Assembly: GCF_040782645.1 (NCBI RefSeq)
Contig: NZ_CP160403.1
Coordinates: 1,178,001 to 1,242,000, forward strand
Length of the DNA: 64,000 nt
Direction: 5' to 3'
From: Streptomyces sp. HUAS ZL42
GTDB taxonomy: Bacteria > Actinomycetota > Actinomycetes > Streptomycetales > Streptomycetaceae
Shown here: positions 8,405 to 16,943 of the stretch, piece by piece
Layout of the letters: each line of letters begins with the position of its first letter
How positions within the stretch are numbered: the first letter of the stretch is position 1
Translations under genes and position numbers: made by a program
Notes under the pieces: model-generated
Databases searched by the model: none
What the model was told of the DNA's origin: nothing
Seen by the model: the letters and a program-made list of their open reading frames with translations, nothing else

Positions 8405-10276
8405 TCACGCGTGCAGCGTCAGCTCAGGTTCCCCGTGGGCGTCGCCCGCCGTGTCTCCGATCACGGCGGTGAAGGCCTCAGTCCGCACGGTCAGTCCGTC
8501 CTCGCCGAGGGAGAACACCGGCTCGAACGGGCCACCTGGGCCGTAGCGCACGGCGAACACATGCAGGCCGTCCGGGCCGCCCGGAGCCGGGTCCGCCTCC
8601 AGGGCCGTGGAGGTGATCAGGTGGCGCCAGCCCTCGTCCGGGTTGCCGTAGCCACGCGGGTCTGCTGCCAGGGCGAAGGCCGCCTGCTGCTGGGTGGTGT
8701 CCGAGCGGGCGTCGAAGTGGTCCGGTCCCTCCGCGCCGGGGTGCGTGAGGCGGAGCCCGCCCGCGGACGTCACCTCGGCCTGGGCCGTACGGCGCACCCG
8801 GTCGCCGTCGTCCTTGGCGTACGGCAGGCCGGCCAGCAGGTACGGCGTCCCGTCCAGCCGCTCCACGGCCACCGTCATCCACAGGCCGGTGCCGTCGGTG
8901 ACGTAGAGCGAGCGGACGTGGCGCAGGACGTGGTCGCGGCCCACGACCGGCTTGGTGACCAGCTTGGCGGTGAGGGCGTCGGCGCGGATGTCGCGGACGC
9001 GGACCTCGCCCATCGGGCGGCACAGCAGGAAGCCGTCCGTCACCGGGCCGAAGCCGTGCTGGCGATTGGCGGCGGCGGGCAGGTAGTACGTGCCGCCCGC
9101 CTCCACCAACGACGGGGTCATCCGGTCGTCGAAGGCCACCGAGACCGTGCCTGCGCGGAGTTGGTGACGGACCGCCGACGCGGACGGCGTGCGGTGCCAG
9201 GGCGTGGTGTCCTGGATCTGCCAGACCAGCATCCATGCGAAGTGGCCGTCGACTCCGCCGTCCGCCTTCACCGCGTGCCGGCCCCAGCGGGTGTCGCCCC
9301 GGTAGCGGCCGAGGTCGGAGCCGATCCGGTGGCTGAAATAGCGCAGGCCCAGGACGGATTCGAAGCCGGAGTGCTGTTCGCTGTAGCGCGGGCCGCCGTT
9401 GTCGAAGCCGCCGTTCGTCAGGCGCGCGTCGATGTAGCGGGCGAGCGCGTCGCCGTCCTCGGCGAAGATCTCCTCGCCGCTGACGCGATGCGCCTGGGCC
9501 AGGAAGGACAGCGAGATCGGGCCGTAGTTGTTGTCGTACGCCCCGCCGTGCTCGGGGGGCAGGAGCGCGCCCCGGTCACGGACCCGGTGGGCGCGGATCT
9601 CGTCGACGTACAGGGTGATCGCGCGGGAGCGGACCGCCTCCCCCTCCTGCGGCGGGAGATGCCGGGCCAGCATCAGGCCGCCCACGACGCAGCCGATCGC
9701 CTGGTTGCCCGCCTCCTGCGGGTTGAAGAAGGTCGCCTCGGTCAGCCAGCGCCAGTAGCCGTGCGCCGTCCGGAGGAGCTCCGCGCGCTGCGCGTCGTCG
9801 ACGAGGCCGTTCGCCGCGTCCAGGACGTTGACCGCCTGGAGCAGCGCCCACACCGTGCTCGGCCAGTCGCCGATGGGGTGCGCTCCGGCTTCGAGGGTGT
9901 AACGGGCGTACGGCAGGCCCGAGTTGCGTGCCTTCAGATTCGGGTACCCGGGGTTGTCGTCCGTGTACACCCGTTCCCGGAGATGGAACGCCAGACTGCG
10001 GCGCACCGCCTCCGGCAGCCGCGGGTCCTTGGAGCGCTGCCAGGCCAGGGCCAGCAGGGAGGTGATGCCGAGCGAGGTGTCGCCGATGTCGTCGTCGGCG
10101 TGCGGGTGCTCGAGGTTGCCCTCGGGGGTGATCCGCGCGAGGGCCTGCTCGACGACGTCGGCCAGGACGGCGTCGTACGCCTCGGGGGTGTCGGGCAGGT
10201 CGTGCAGCGGGCCGCGCTGGTGGAGGAGGTGCACGGGAGGGTGCGGGAGGTGCACGGGAGGGTGCGGGAGGTGCAC
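8405..10276 (-). CDS. Predicted toroid-type carbohydrate-active enzyme
   Basis: This protein of 623 residues has no signal peptide. The N-terminal half looks like an (alpha/alpha) toroid (about 20-330, with LLALAWQRSKDP, GNQAIGCVVGGLML and GGAYDNNYGPISLSFLAQA). The C-terminal half looks like beta-sandwich (AGTVSVAFDDRM and later strands). This is the domain order of heparinase- and alginate-lyase-like enzymes, but no catalytic set is clear enough to name a family. It is the last gene of a ROK-linked ABC sugar operon, so a cytoplasmic step on an imported oligosaccharide is the likely job. The start is GTG at 10276, 5 bp after the preceding stop, with GAAGGG upstream. The first residues are encoded by a 21-bp tandem repeat (VHLPHPP). 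Confidence 0.6.
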   Translation of the reverse strand: MHLPHPPVHLPHPPVHLLHQRGPLHDLPDTPEAYDAVLADVVEQALARITPEGNLEHPHADDDIGDTSLGITSLLALAWQRSKDPRLPEAVRRSLAFHLRERVYTDDNPGYPNLKARNSGLPYARYTLEAGAHPIGDWPSTVWALLQAVNVLDAANGLVDDAQRAELLRTAHGYWRWLTEATFFNPQEAGNQAIGCVVGGLMLARHLPPQEGEAVRSRAITLYVDEIRAHRVRDRGALLPPEHGGAYDNNYGPISLSFLAQAHRVSGEEIFAEDGDALARYIDARLTNGGFDNGGPRYSEQHSGFESVLGLRYFSHRIGSDLGRYRGDTRWGRHAVKADGGVDGHFAWMLVWQIQDTTPWHRTPSASAVRHQLRAGTVSVAFDDRMTPSLVEAGGTYYLPAAANRQHGFGPVTDGFLLCRPMGEVRVRDIRADALTAKLVTKPVVGRDHVLRHVRSLYVTDGTGLWMTVAVERLDGTPYLLAGLPYAKDDGDRVRRTAQAEVTSAGGLRLTHPGAEGPDHFDARSDTTQQQAAFALAADPRGYGNPDEGWRHLITSTALEADPAPGGPDGLHVFAVRYGPGGPFEPVFSLGEDGLTVRTEAFTAVIGDTAGDAHGEPELTLHA

Positions 10277-10280
10277 GGGG
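10226..10280. repeat. 21-bp tandem repeat, about 2.6 copies
   Basis: Two perfect 21-bp units (10226-10246 and 10247-10267) and a 12-bp partial third begin with GAGGTGCACGGGAGGGTGCG. They cover the start codon of the toroid-enzyme gene, and read on the minus strand they give a seven-residue period HLPHPPV. Each unit also carries a GTG, so the array supplies several possible start codons. Confidence 0.85.
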
Positions 10281-10281
10281 A

Positions 10282-10800
10282 TCAGCCCTTCATGCCTGAG
10301 GTGGCCATGGTGTGGATCGTCGCGGTCACCCGGCAGGTGCGGGCCGGCCACAGTTCCCAGCGGTGGTTCGGGGTGTGTACCCCACCGGTCAGGAGACTGC
10401 CGGAGGCGGCACGGGCGAACTCGGCGAGCGCGGCCGTGACGTCGCCGAGTGCCGGCCCCGCGCGAGCGGCGAGGACGTGCGCGTCGCACACGTCGTTGAG
10501 GGTGAACGCGGAGTCCGGCGGTGACTGCACGTTGTCGCCGCCGGCGAAGAGGCCGCTGGTGGTCTGCGCGGCCCGTAGAGCGCCGAGATGGGTCATCGCG
10601 GCGGCGACGGCCTGCCCGCTGCCGTGCAGCGCCGAGTCCGGGGAACGGTACGCCGCGACCAGGGTCTTCACCCGGCGCGCCAGACCACGGTGCGGCACAC
10701 CGGCGGGTTCCTCGTCGGGGCGGGCCGCGAGCGGGGCGGCCGTCCGGTCGGCGGCGCGGGCCACCGACCGGACGAACTCGTGGTCGAGCGGGGTGGGCAA
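10282..10800 (-). pseudogene. Deleted remnant of a heparinase II/III-like carbohydrate enzyme
   Basis: The frame encodes 172 residues. The first ~145 look like the helical N-terminus of a heparinase-like enzyme of several hundred residues (HEFVRSVARAADRTAAPLAA, AAQTTSGLFAGGDNVQSPPD, GVHTPNHRWEL). Immediately after NHRWEL the sequence switches to WPARTCRVTATIHTMATSG and stops. The last part resembles the C-terminal strand of a beta-domain. The simplest reading is an internal deletion that joined the two ends of a much longer gene. TTG at 10800 is preceded by GAAGGAC and sits 2 bp after the permease stop, so the remnant is still embedded in the operon. A genuine short protein cannot be excluded. 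Confidence 0.55.
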
Positions 10801-10802
10801 GG

Positions 10803-11705
10803 TCAGTCCTTCAGTCCGGCATTGATGTCGGCGTTCATGACGTAACGCTGGAACACCAGGAAGACGACAATCAGCGGGATCATGGAGATGACCGATGCGC
10901 CGAGCAGGACCGACCAGTTGATGTTCTGCGCGCCGACGATGCTCTGGATGCCGATCTGCACGGTGAACTTGTTGGGGTCGTTGAGCATCAGCAGCGGCCA
11001 GATGTAGTCGTTCCACCGCCACTGGAAGGACAGGATGGCGAGGGTGAGCATGATGGGCCGGGAGAGCGGCACCATGATCCGCACGAAGATCGACAGCTCA
11101 CGCGCGCCGTCGATGCGTGCGGCTTCCACGAGTTCGTCGGGAACCGTCAGGAAGAACTGGCGGAACATGAAGCATCCGGTCGCGGTGAGCACGGCCGGGA
11201 AGATGATGCCGGCGAACGAGTTGTAGAGGCCGAGGTCGCGGACCACCAGGAACGACGGGGCGAGCATGACCTCGCCCGGCAACATCGTGGTGGCCAGGAT
11301 GCAGAGGAAGAAGGCCTTGAGCCACTTGTTGTCGTACTTGGCCAGCGCGTACCCCGTGCAGCAGCTGACTCCCACCGTGAGGATCGTGGTGATCACGCAC
11401 ACGATGGTCGTGTTGATGAAGTACTGGGAGAAGTTGGCACTGCGCCACGCCGTCAGGTAGCCCGACAGGGTGACGTCGCGCGGAACCAGCGTCAGCGGAT
11501 AGGAGAACAGGTCGCTGGCCGGCTTGAGGGAGCTGAGGATGAACCACAGCACCGGCAACCCGTACAGGCACGCCAGAACCCACAGCAGTGTCGTCGCGGG
11601 CACCGCCTGCCGGAGCCCACCACTACCCGCCCTGCGGGGCTGCTTCTTGGAGACGGCCCGTCCGGGACCGGCGTCGACCGGGCGTGGCATGTCTGTGGTT
11701 GTCAT
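10803..11705 (-). CDS. ABC sugar transporter permease (MalG type)
   Basis: This inner-membrane subunit of 300 residues belongs to a CUT1-type carbohydrate importer. About six hydrophobic segments are visible, starting near residue 37 (TTLLWVLACLYGLPVLWFIL). The cytoplasmic coupling loop is EAARIDGARELSIFVRIMVP, the EAA motif that docks on the ATPase. The protein ends in a short DINAGLKD tail. Its ATG overlaps the stop of the upstream permease by 4 bp, and the genes for binding protein and both permeases run in order. No ATPase gene is nearby, which is normal in Streptomyces where a shared MsiK serves several importers. Confidence 0.9.
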   Translation of the reverse strand: MTTTDMPRPVDAGPGRAVSKKQPRRAGSGGLRQAVPATTLLWVLACLYGLPVLWFILSSLKPASDLFSYPLTLVPRDVTLSGYLTAWRSANFSQYFINTTIVCVITTILTVGVSCCTGYALAKYDNKWLKAFFLCILATTMLPGEVMLAPSFLVVRDLGLYNSFAGIIFPAVLTATGCFMFRQFFLTVPDELVEAARIDGARELSIFVRIMVPLSRPIMLTLAILSFQWRWNDYIWPLLMLNDPNKFTVQIGIQSIVGAQNINWSVLLGASVISMIPLIVVFLVFQRYVMNADINAGLKD

Positions 11706-12613
11706 CGGTTCTCCACCCGCCGGTTGACGATCAGCTGGATGATCGCGACGGCCATCAGGATGAGCATGAGCACGAACGACGCGGCGCTCGCGTATCCGAT
11801 CTGGCCCCGTTTGAAGCCGGTCTCATAGATGTACTGGACCAGCAGGTTGTTCGACGTGCCGGGTCCGCCGTTGTTCAGGGCGACGAACACCGGGTACTCC
11901 TTCATCGCGTTGATCGTGTTGAGCAGGATGACGATGAACGAGGTGGGCGCGATGCTCGGCAGCGTGATGCTGATGAACTGGCGCCATGGACCGGCGCCGT
12001 CGAGCGAGGCCGCCTCGTAGTACGACACCGGTACGTTCTTGATCGCTGCGATGAACAGCAGCATGGTGAAACCCGTCCACATCCAGGATGCCGCCATCAC
12101 CACCACCAGCAGCGACAGGTCCGCGTTCGACTGCCACGGAACGGCACCTCCGCCGAGCTTCTCGATGACGTAGTTGACCAGTCCGAAGTTCTCACCGAAC
12201 AGCCACCGCCACAGGACGCCCACGACGATGGGCGACAGCAGCCACGGGATGAAGAAGATGACGCGGGCGACCGACGAGCCCTTGGCGTGCTTGCTCACCA
12301 CCAGGTTGGCGGCGAGCAGCGAGAGCGCGAAGTTCAGCGGTACGAAGAGAACGGCGTACAGCACCGTCCGGGTCAGCGCGCCGTAGAAGGTGGAGTCCCC
12401 GAACAGGTTGTTGTAGTTGTCCAGTCCGATGAACTGGAACGCCCCCACACCTGTGTAGTTCGTGAAGGAGTAGACGAGCCCGATCACCGCCGGCCAGACG
12501 AAGAACAGCGAGAAGAGCACGACATTGGCCGCGATGAGCACGAGCGGCGCAAGGATGTACTTGCTGCGTCTCCTGGGCGGGCTCGTGGACAGGTCCGAGG
12601 CGCGTTTTGTCAT
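11702..12613 (-). CDS. ABC sugar transporter permease (MalF type)
   Basis: This is the partner permease of 303 residues. The N-terminal cytoplasmic stretch is basic (SPPRRRSKY), followed by a first long hydrophobic segment (YILAPLVLIAANVVLFSLFF) and a periplasmic-side loop with TNYTGVGAFQFIGLDNY. The EAA loop reads EAASLDGAGPWRQFISITLP. The last helix ends in IQLIVNRRVENR. The gene follows the binding-protein gene by about 125 bp and overlaps the next permease by 4 bp. The substrate cannot be told from sequence; the operon's hydrolase suggests an oligosaccharide. Confidence 0.9.
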   Translation of the reverse strand: MTKRASDLSTSPPRRRSKYILAPLVLIAANVVLFSLFFVWPAVIGLVYSFTNYTGVGAFQFIGLDNYNNLFGDSTFYGALTRTVLYAVLFVPLNFALSLLAANLVVSKHAKGSSVARVIFFIPWLLSPIVVGVLWRWLFGENFGLVNYVIEKLGGGAVPWQSNADLSLLVVVMAASWMWTGFTMLLFIAAIKNVPVSYYEAASLDGAGPWRQFISITLPSIAPTSFIVILLNTINAMKEYPVFVALNNGGPGTSNNLLVQYIYETGFKRGQIGYASAASFVLMLILMAVAIIQLIVNRRVENR

Positions 12614-12739
12614 CTTCCTGACTCCGTGCTGGTGGATTGGATTGCGGTGGGCTCACACCATGAGCCCGGCATCACGCGGACGCCCGGGGCCCGGGCGGCG
12701 GTGTCCTCGACCCCGCCGTCCGGGCCCTGTGGCCTACGA

Positions 12740-14065
12740 TCAGCCGCCGACCTGCTGGTTGTAGCCGGCCACGATGTTCTCCAGGGCCTTGTCGGCCGAC
12801 TGCTGGCCGTTGATCGCCTTGGCGAGCTCCGTCTTGGTCGGGTCCTCGGTGAGGCTCTTGCCCTTCAGCACCCAGTCCGTCTGCGCGTTGTTGAAGTAGC
12901 CCGAGATCGGGGCGTAGAGCGGGATCTCCTCGTTGTAGAGCTTGAACGCCGCCTGCGCCGCCGGGGAGGTGAAGGGGTACTTCGGGTTCAGACCGCTCTC
13001 AACGGGCAGGAAGCCGGACGCCTCGCACAGCTCGCGGTAGTGGTCCGGCTCGTAGACCCAGGACAGGAACTTCTGCGCGGCGGTGGCCGCGTCGCCGTTG
13101 TTGTTGAAGCCCACCATCATGCCGCCGGCGTTGACGTCGCTGGCCTGCACCGGCTGGGCGGGAGTCGGGACGCTCGCCCAGTCGAACTTCTTGATGCTGT
13201 CGGCGAAGGCGGCGACCTGCCACACGCCGGACCAGTAGGCGACCACGTCACCGCTCTGGAACATGGCGGACGGGTCGGCGCCGCTGGTCCACACCGACTT
13301 CGGCATGGTCTTGTCGTCGTTGAGTCCGACGAAGTAGTTCACGGCCTTCTTGGTCGCGTCGTCCACCGAGAACTTGCCCGAGTCGTCCGCGTGGACGTAC
13401 TGCCCGCCCATCTCGTACACCATGGCGCGGAGCCGGGACGGCGAGTTGTCGAACGTCAGGGAGTACTTCGCCTTGGTCTTCTCCCGGACCGTGTTCGCCG
13501 CCTTGATGAAGTCGGTCCAGGTCCAGGTCTTGTCCGGCGAGGTCGGGAAGGCGACGCCGGCCTTCTTGAACAGCGTCTCGTTGATGTACAGGCCGGACGC
13601 GGTGACGTCCGAGGGTATGGACAGCACCTTCCCGGACGAGTCCTTGGCGAGGAAGTTCGGGTTGATGTTGTTGCTCTTGGTGTTGACGATGGAGCTGAGG
13701 TCGATCAGCTTGTTCGACCAGATCGGGTCCAGCGACGGCACGGCCGCCACGTCGGGCAGGGAGTTCGCCTGCGCGGCGTTCTTCAGCTTCGCCGTGTAGC
13801 CGTCGTAGGGGATGTTGACGAGCTTGACGCTGACGCCGGCTTCCTTCTTGTACTGCTCCACCAGCTTCTTCCAGCCCGCGTCCTGCCCCGGAACCGTGGA
13901 GATCCAGAAGGTCAGCGACTTGGCGTTCCCGCCCGAGCTGGACCCCGACCCGCCACAGGCGGAGAGCAGAAGGGCACCTGCCGTGGCCACGGCAGCGAGG
14001 GGAACCACGCGGCGTATGCCGCCGCGGCCGAGTCGGCGGGAGCGCCGCACACCCACACTGGTCAT
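12740..14065 (-). CDS. ABC sugar-binding lipoprotein
   Basis: This extracytoplasmic solute-binding protein of 441 residues has a basic N-region with a Tat-like RRSRR stretch, a hydrophobic core and the lipobox LLSAC with Cys37 as the lipidated residue, then a GGSGSSSGG linker. The mature part begins KSLTFWISTVPGQDAGWKKL, typical of family 1 sugar-binding proteins, and has aromatic binding-site candidates (WTWTDF, YWSGVWQ, YAPISGYFNNAQTDWV). I chose ATG at 14065 because AAGGGA lies 7 bp upstream; an upstream in-frame start at 14119 would place a non-signal-like leader first. It opens the transporter operon. Confidence 0.9.
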   Translation of the reverse strand: MTSVGVRRSRRLGRGGIRRVVPLAAVATAGALLLSACGGSGSSSGGNAKSLTFWISTVPGQDAGWKKLVEQYKKEAGVSVKLVNIPYDGYTAKLKNAAQANSLPDVAAVPSLDPIWSNKLIDLSSIVNTKSNNINPNFLAKDSSGKVLSIPSDVTASGLYINETLFKKAGVAFPTSPDKTWTWTDFIKAANTVREKTKAKYSLTFDNSPSRLRAMVYEMGGQYVHADDSGKFSVDDATKKAVNYFVGLNDDKTMPKSVWTSGADPSAMFQSGDVVAYWSGVWQVAAFADSIKKFDWASVPTPAQPVQASDVNAGGMMVGFNNNGDAATAAQKFLSWVYEPDHYRELCEASGFLPVESGLNPKYPFTSPAAQAAFKLYNEEIPLYAPISGYFNNAQTDWVLKGKSLTEDPTKTELAKAINGQQSADKALENIVAGYNQQVGG

Positions 14066-14297
14066 TTTCGATCCCTTTTCGTCGTACTGGACGGAGCACG
14101 GCGCCGACCGAGGCGGCACTGGTGCATTTGCAGGAAGGTTCGCTTTCCGAGGGCGCGGCCTCGCCCGGCCGCGTCATCCTGCACGGGTGGGATCCCCGGC
14201 CACTATGGCCGTCGTCACGCGAGCACGCCCTCACGTGGCTGCCGTACCTCGAGTACGGCCGGGACGCTCACCCCAAGCCGGTATCCCGACCGGCTTA

Positions 14298-14308
14298 GAA
14301 AGCGCTTG
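14298..14308. promoter_or_regulatory. Palindromic GAAAGCGCTTG, candidate operator
   Basis: The core AAGCGCTT (14300-14307) is a perfect palindrome inside the 276-bp gap between the ROK gene and the binding-protein gene. Similar AAnCGnTT cores are known operators for LacI-type sugar repressors in Streptomyces, so this site may control the transporter operon. It lies about 235 bp upstream of the lipoprotein start, which is rather far for direct repression. Confidence 0.35.
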
Positions 14309-14341
14309 TGTGCGGACATTGGCAGACCGAGTCGGAGGCCG

Positions 14342-15484
14342 TCAATCCTTCATCCGCGCGGCCTCGGTCACGGTTTGGACTCCCCGGGCGACCGCGAGCC
14401 GTGCGGCGCCCACGACGGTGCCGAATTCCCCGACGGTGCTGCTGACCACGTCGGTGGGCCAGCTCAGCCGCTCCAGTTCGGCCCGCACACCAGGCAGGAG
14501 CTGCGGGTCCGAACCGGTGCTGCCGCCCAGCACGATCAGTCCCGGGTCCAGTACGGCCGTCACGGCGGCGGCGAGCCGGCCCACGTCCGCGGCATGACGG
14601 CCGACGACCGTGCGGGCCGAGGCGCGGCCCTCTCCGGCGAGCGCGAAGAGTTGCTCGGCGGTGCCGGGACACGGTCCGTCCGTGTCCTGCCAGGCCTGTG
14701 CGGCCCGGCGCAGCAGCGAGCGTGCGCCGATGTACTCCTCCAGGGCCTCCTGGCGCGGCTCGCGGCCCTCGTCCCAGGGGTAGGGCAGCCGGGCCAGCTC
14801 TCCGGCGGCGCCGTTCGCTCCGCGCAGCACCTGGCCTCCGACGACGATGCCGAGGCCGATGCCCACGCCGATCCGCAGATAGCCGAAGGTGTGGCGGCCG
14901 CGGGCGGCCCCCTCGTGCAGTTCCGCGAGCGCGGCGCAGTTGACGTTGTTCTCGAGGTGGACGGGAACGCCGGGCGGCAGCGCGACGGCCATGGCGTCGA
15001 AGACGGGACCGGCCTTCGCGGTCGCGGGGCGCACACCGGCGCCCTCCTGCTGCCGGGCGACGTCGCCGACCGCGACGACGATGGTGCGCAGCGGGGCGCC
15101 GGCCGGCAGCGCGCCGAGGGCCTCGCGTACGACGTCGGCGGCGTCCGCCCGGGAGCCGGTGGCCTGGGCGAGCAGGGTGCCGTCCAGGGCGCAGCCGCGT
15201 ACCCGGGTGAGGGCGGGGCCGAGATCGACGGCGAGCACGGCTCCGGCGGCCGGCCCGAGCCGGTAGACGGCGGCGGAGCGGCCCATACCGCCGGAGGCGG
15301 TGCCGGAATGGGCGGCGAGCCGGACACTCTCCAGTTCCACGACGGCGGCGGACACCGTCGGCTTGGACAGGCCCGCCAGGCTCGCGAGCTGTGGCCGGGT
15401 CGCGCTGCCCGCCTGGGCCAGCACGGCGAACACCATGCTCGCGCTCTCGGTCAGACGGGGGGCTTCCGGCACGTCAAGTTCCAC
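14342..15484 (-). CDS. ROK-family transcriptional regulator
   Basis: This regulator of about 380 residues has an N-terminal winged helix (about 12-60: ASMVFAVLAQAGSATRPQLA then GLSKPTVSAAVVELES) and a C-terminal ROK sugar-kinase-like domain (AVLAVDLGPALTRVRG, HLENNVNCAALAELHEG, FGYLRIGVGIGLGIVVGG, VIVLGG-type end). The Cys-rich zinc motif seen in classical ROK proteins is absent; that segment reads PYPWDEGREPRQEALEEYIG. ROK repressors usually respond to the sugar imported by the neighbouring transporter. GTG at 15484 is preceded by GGGGGA at short spacing, and an upstream start remains possible. The gene is followed by the ABC operon on the same strand and diverges from the sugar kinase. Confidence 0.85.
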   Translation of the reverse strand: MELDVPEAPRLTESASMVFAVLAQAGSATRPQLASLAGLSKPTVSAAVVELESVRLAAHSGTASGGMGRSAAVYRLGPAAGAVLAVDLGPALTRVRGCALDGTLLAQATGSRADAADVVREALGALPAGAPLRTIVVAVGDVARQQEGAGVRPATAKAGPVFDAMAVALPPGVPVHLENNVNCAALAELHEGAARGRHTFGYLRIGVGIGLGIVVGGQVLRGANGAAGELARLPYPWDEGREPRQEALEEYIGARSLLRRAAQAWQDTDGPCPGTAEQLFALAGEGRASARTVVGRHAADVGRLAAAVTAVLDPGLIVLGGSTGSDPQLLPGVRAELERLSWPTDVVSSTVGEFGTVVGAARLAVARGVQTVTEAARMKD

Positions 15485-15625
15485 AGTTCCCCCACACGGG
15501 TTCAAGGGCCGTGCACCCGGGTCGATCGGCTCCGGGGATACGGCGATGGGATGCCCTGGCGTCACGCGTCCCCGCCTCCGGGACGGCCCGTCCGGTCGTC
15601 CCGGAGGTCGAGTGCGCGCTAACGC

Positions 15626-15663
15626 TTGACGCACCATACTTCGTTAGTTAGTTTCCTAACGAA
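15626..15663 (+). promoter_or_regulatory. Promoter overlapping a perfect inverted repeat, probable ROK operator
   Basis: TTGACG (15626-15631) and TAGTTT (15649-15654), 17 bp apart, form a promoter reading towards the kinase gene. Overlapping it, TTCGTTAG (15640-15647) and CTAACGAA (15656-15663) form a perfect 8-bp inverted repeat with an 8-bp spacer. Its place in the divergent ROK/kinase gap suggests that the ROK protein binds here and controls both genes. Confidence 0.65.
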
Positions 15664-15807
15664 CTTCACGGTACTCGCCTGCCGTGCTCCGTCAGAGGCC
15701 CGTCCCGGGGCTTCCCTAGTTCCCAGACGTACTTCCACCTGTCTTGAACCAGGCACGGTTCGCCCGCCGTCGCAGCCCGTACGACCTGCAACGACGAAAG
15801 AGGATCC

Positions 15808-16707
15808 GTGCAGGACTCCACGCCTCTCGTGGTCGGTGTCGACGTGGGCGGAACCAAGACGCATCTACGTGCGCTCGCGGGAGCCGACCTCGTCGCCGAC
15901 CACGTCCGGACGAGCCGCGGTTGGCGGCCGCACGACCCCGTGCCCGCCGCCGACTGGCTCGCCGCACTGGTCCGCGAGGCCCTGCCCGGAGGTGTCCGCC
16001 CCTCCGCCCTGGCCGTGGGCGGGCACGCCTGTGAGACCCCCCGCCAGTGCGCGGAGATCCGCGCCGCACTGCAAAAGCTCTTCGGCGTGCCCGCGCTGGT
16101 CGTGGGTGACGCCGAACTCCTCGTTCCCGCCGCCGGATTGGACAAGGGCGTCGGCCTGGTCGCCGGCACCGGTTCGGTGGCGGTGGGCCGACTGCCCGAC
16201 GGCGACCCCGTGCAGGTGGGCGGCTGGGGTGCCGTGCTCGGCGACGAGGGCGGCGCGGCCGGCCTCGTCCGGGAGGCGGCACGGGCCGTCTGGGCAGCGC
16301 ACGACCGCGGCGAGGAACCCGACGCACTGGCTGTCGGGCTCGTCGCCTCGTTCGGTGTGCCCGAGGTACCGGCGCTCGGCGCGGCCCTGGAGGCCGCCGC
16401 CGACGTCTCCGCGGAGTGGGGCCGGCACGCCCCCGTCGTCTTCACGGCCGCCGCGGCAGGCTCACCGCTCGCCCGCTCCGTGATAGCCGAGGCCGGCGGG
16501 GCACTCGCCGCGCTCGTCGCCCGGCTCGACGCGCGCGGGGTGCCGGTCGACGACGTCGTGGTCGCGGGCAGCACGGTGCTTGCCCAGCCCGCGCTCTACG
16601 ACGCGTTCACCTCGTCGCTCGCCCGCACCGTGCCGGGAGCCCGGCCGCGACCGCTGCGGGTGCCGCCGGTCGAGGGGGCGGTGGCGCTTGCGCGAACTCT
16701 CCTGTGA
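15808..16707 (+). CDS. BadF/BadG-type ATPase family sugar kinase (N-acetylglucosamine kinase-like)
   Basis: This cytosolic kinase of 299 residues belongs to the ASKHA fold. PHOSPHATE1 is GVDVGGTKTH (about 9-18), PHOSPHATE2-like is LVAGTGSVAVG, the connecting loop is GGWGAVLGDEGGAAGLVREA, and the ADENOSINE-like segment is VVVAGSTVLAQPALYDAF. Members phosphorylate N-acetylglucosamine or related hexosamines. GTG at 15808 has AAAGAGG 6 bp upstream. The gene diverges from the ROK repressor across the palindromic operator, so it is probably induced by the same sugar that controls the ABC operon. Glucosamine kinase activity is an alternative. Confidence 0.8.
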   Translation: MQDSTPLVVGVDVGGTKTHLRALAGADLVADHVRTSRGWRPHDPVPAADWLAALVREALPGGVRPSALAVGGHACETPRQCAEIRAALQKLFGVPALVVGDAELLVPAAGLDKGVGLVAGTGSVAVGRLPDGDPVQVGGWGAVLGDEGGAAGLVREAARAVWAAHDRGEEPDALAVGLVASFGVPEVPALGAALEAAADVSAEWGRHAPVVFTAAAAGSPLARSVIAEAGGALAALVARLDARGVPVDDVVVAGSTVLAQPALYDAFTSSLARTVPGARPRPLRVPPVEGAVALARTLL

Positions 16708-16943
16708 CGCCCGGCTGTTGACCGACCTGACGTCCCCGCGCGTTTCTGTGGGCCGAGGAGCCCCAGTTCACCCACAGGACACCCCGCGGTCGCCGAACCC
16801 TCGCCGATGGGACACAACTCGGCCGTAGATCTTCGCTCGTACGCACCATCTGACTCACAGGTCACCACAAACCCCACGAGTCGCACAGGATCGCACGACC
16901 TTCCACGGCCGCACGGCCGAAGAACTCAAGAGAGGCACATCGC

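Noticed and set aside
8411..10825. 804-codon frame opposite the toroid enzyme
   Set aside because: Shadow of the minus-strand gene and remnant, which have clear domain-like sequence.
11588..15622. Very long open frame (1344 codons) on the plus strand across the ABC/ROK operon
   Set aside because: It is antisense to five well-supported genes and its composition is typical of a high-GC shadow frame, with no domain or start signal.
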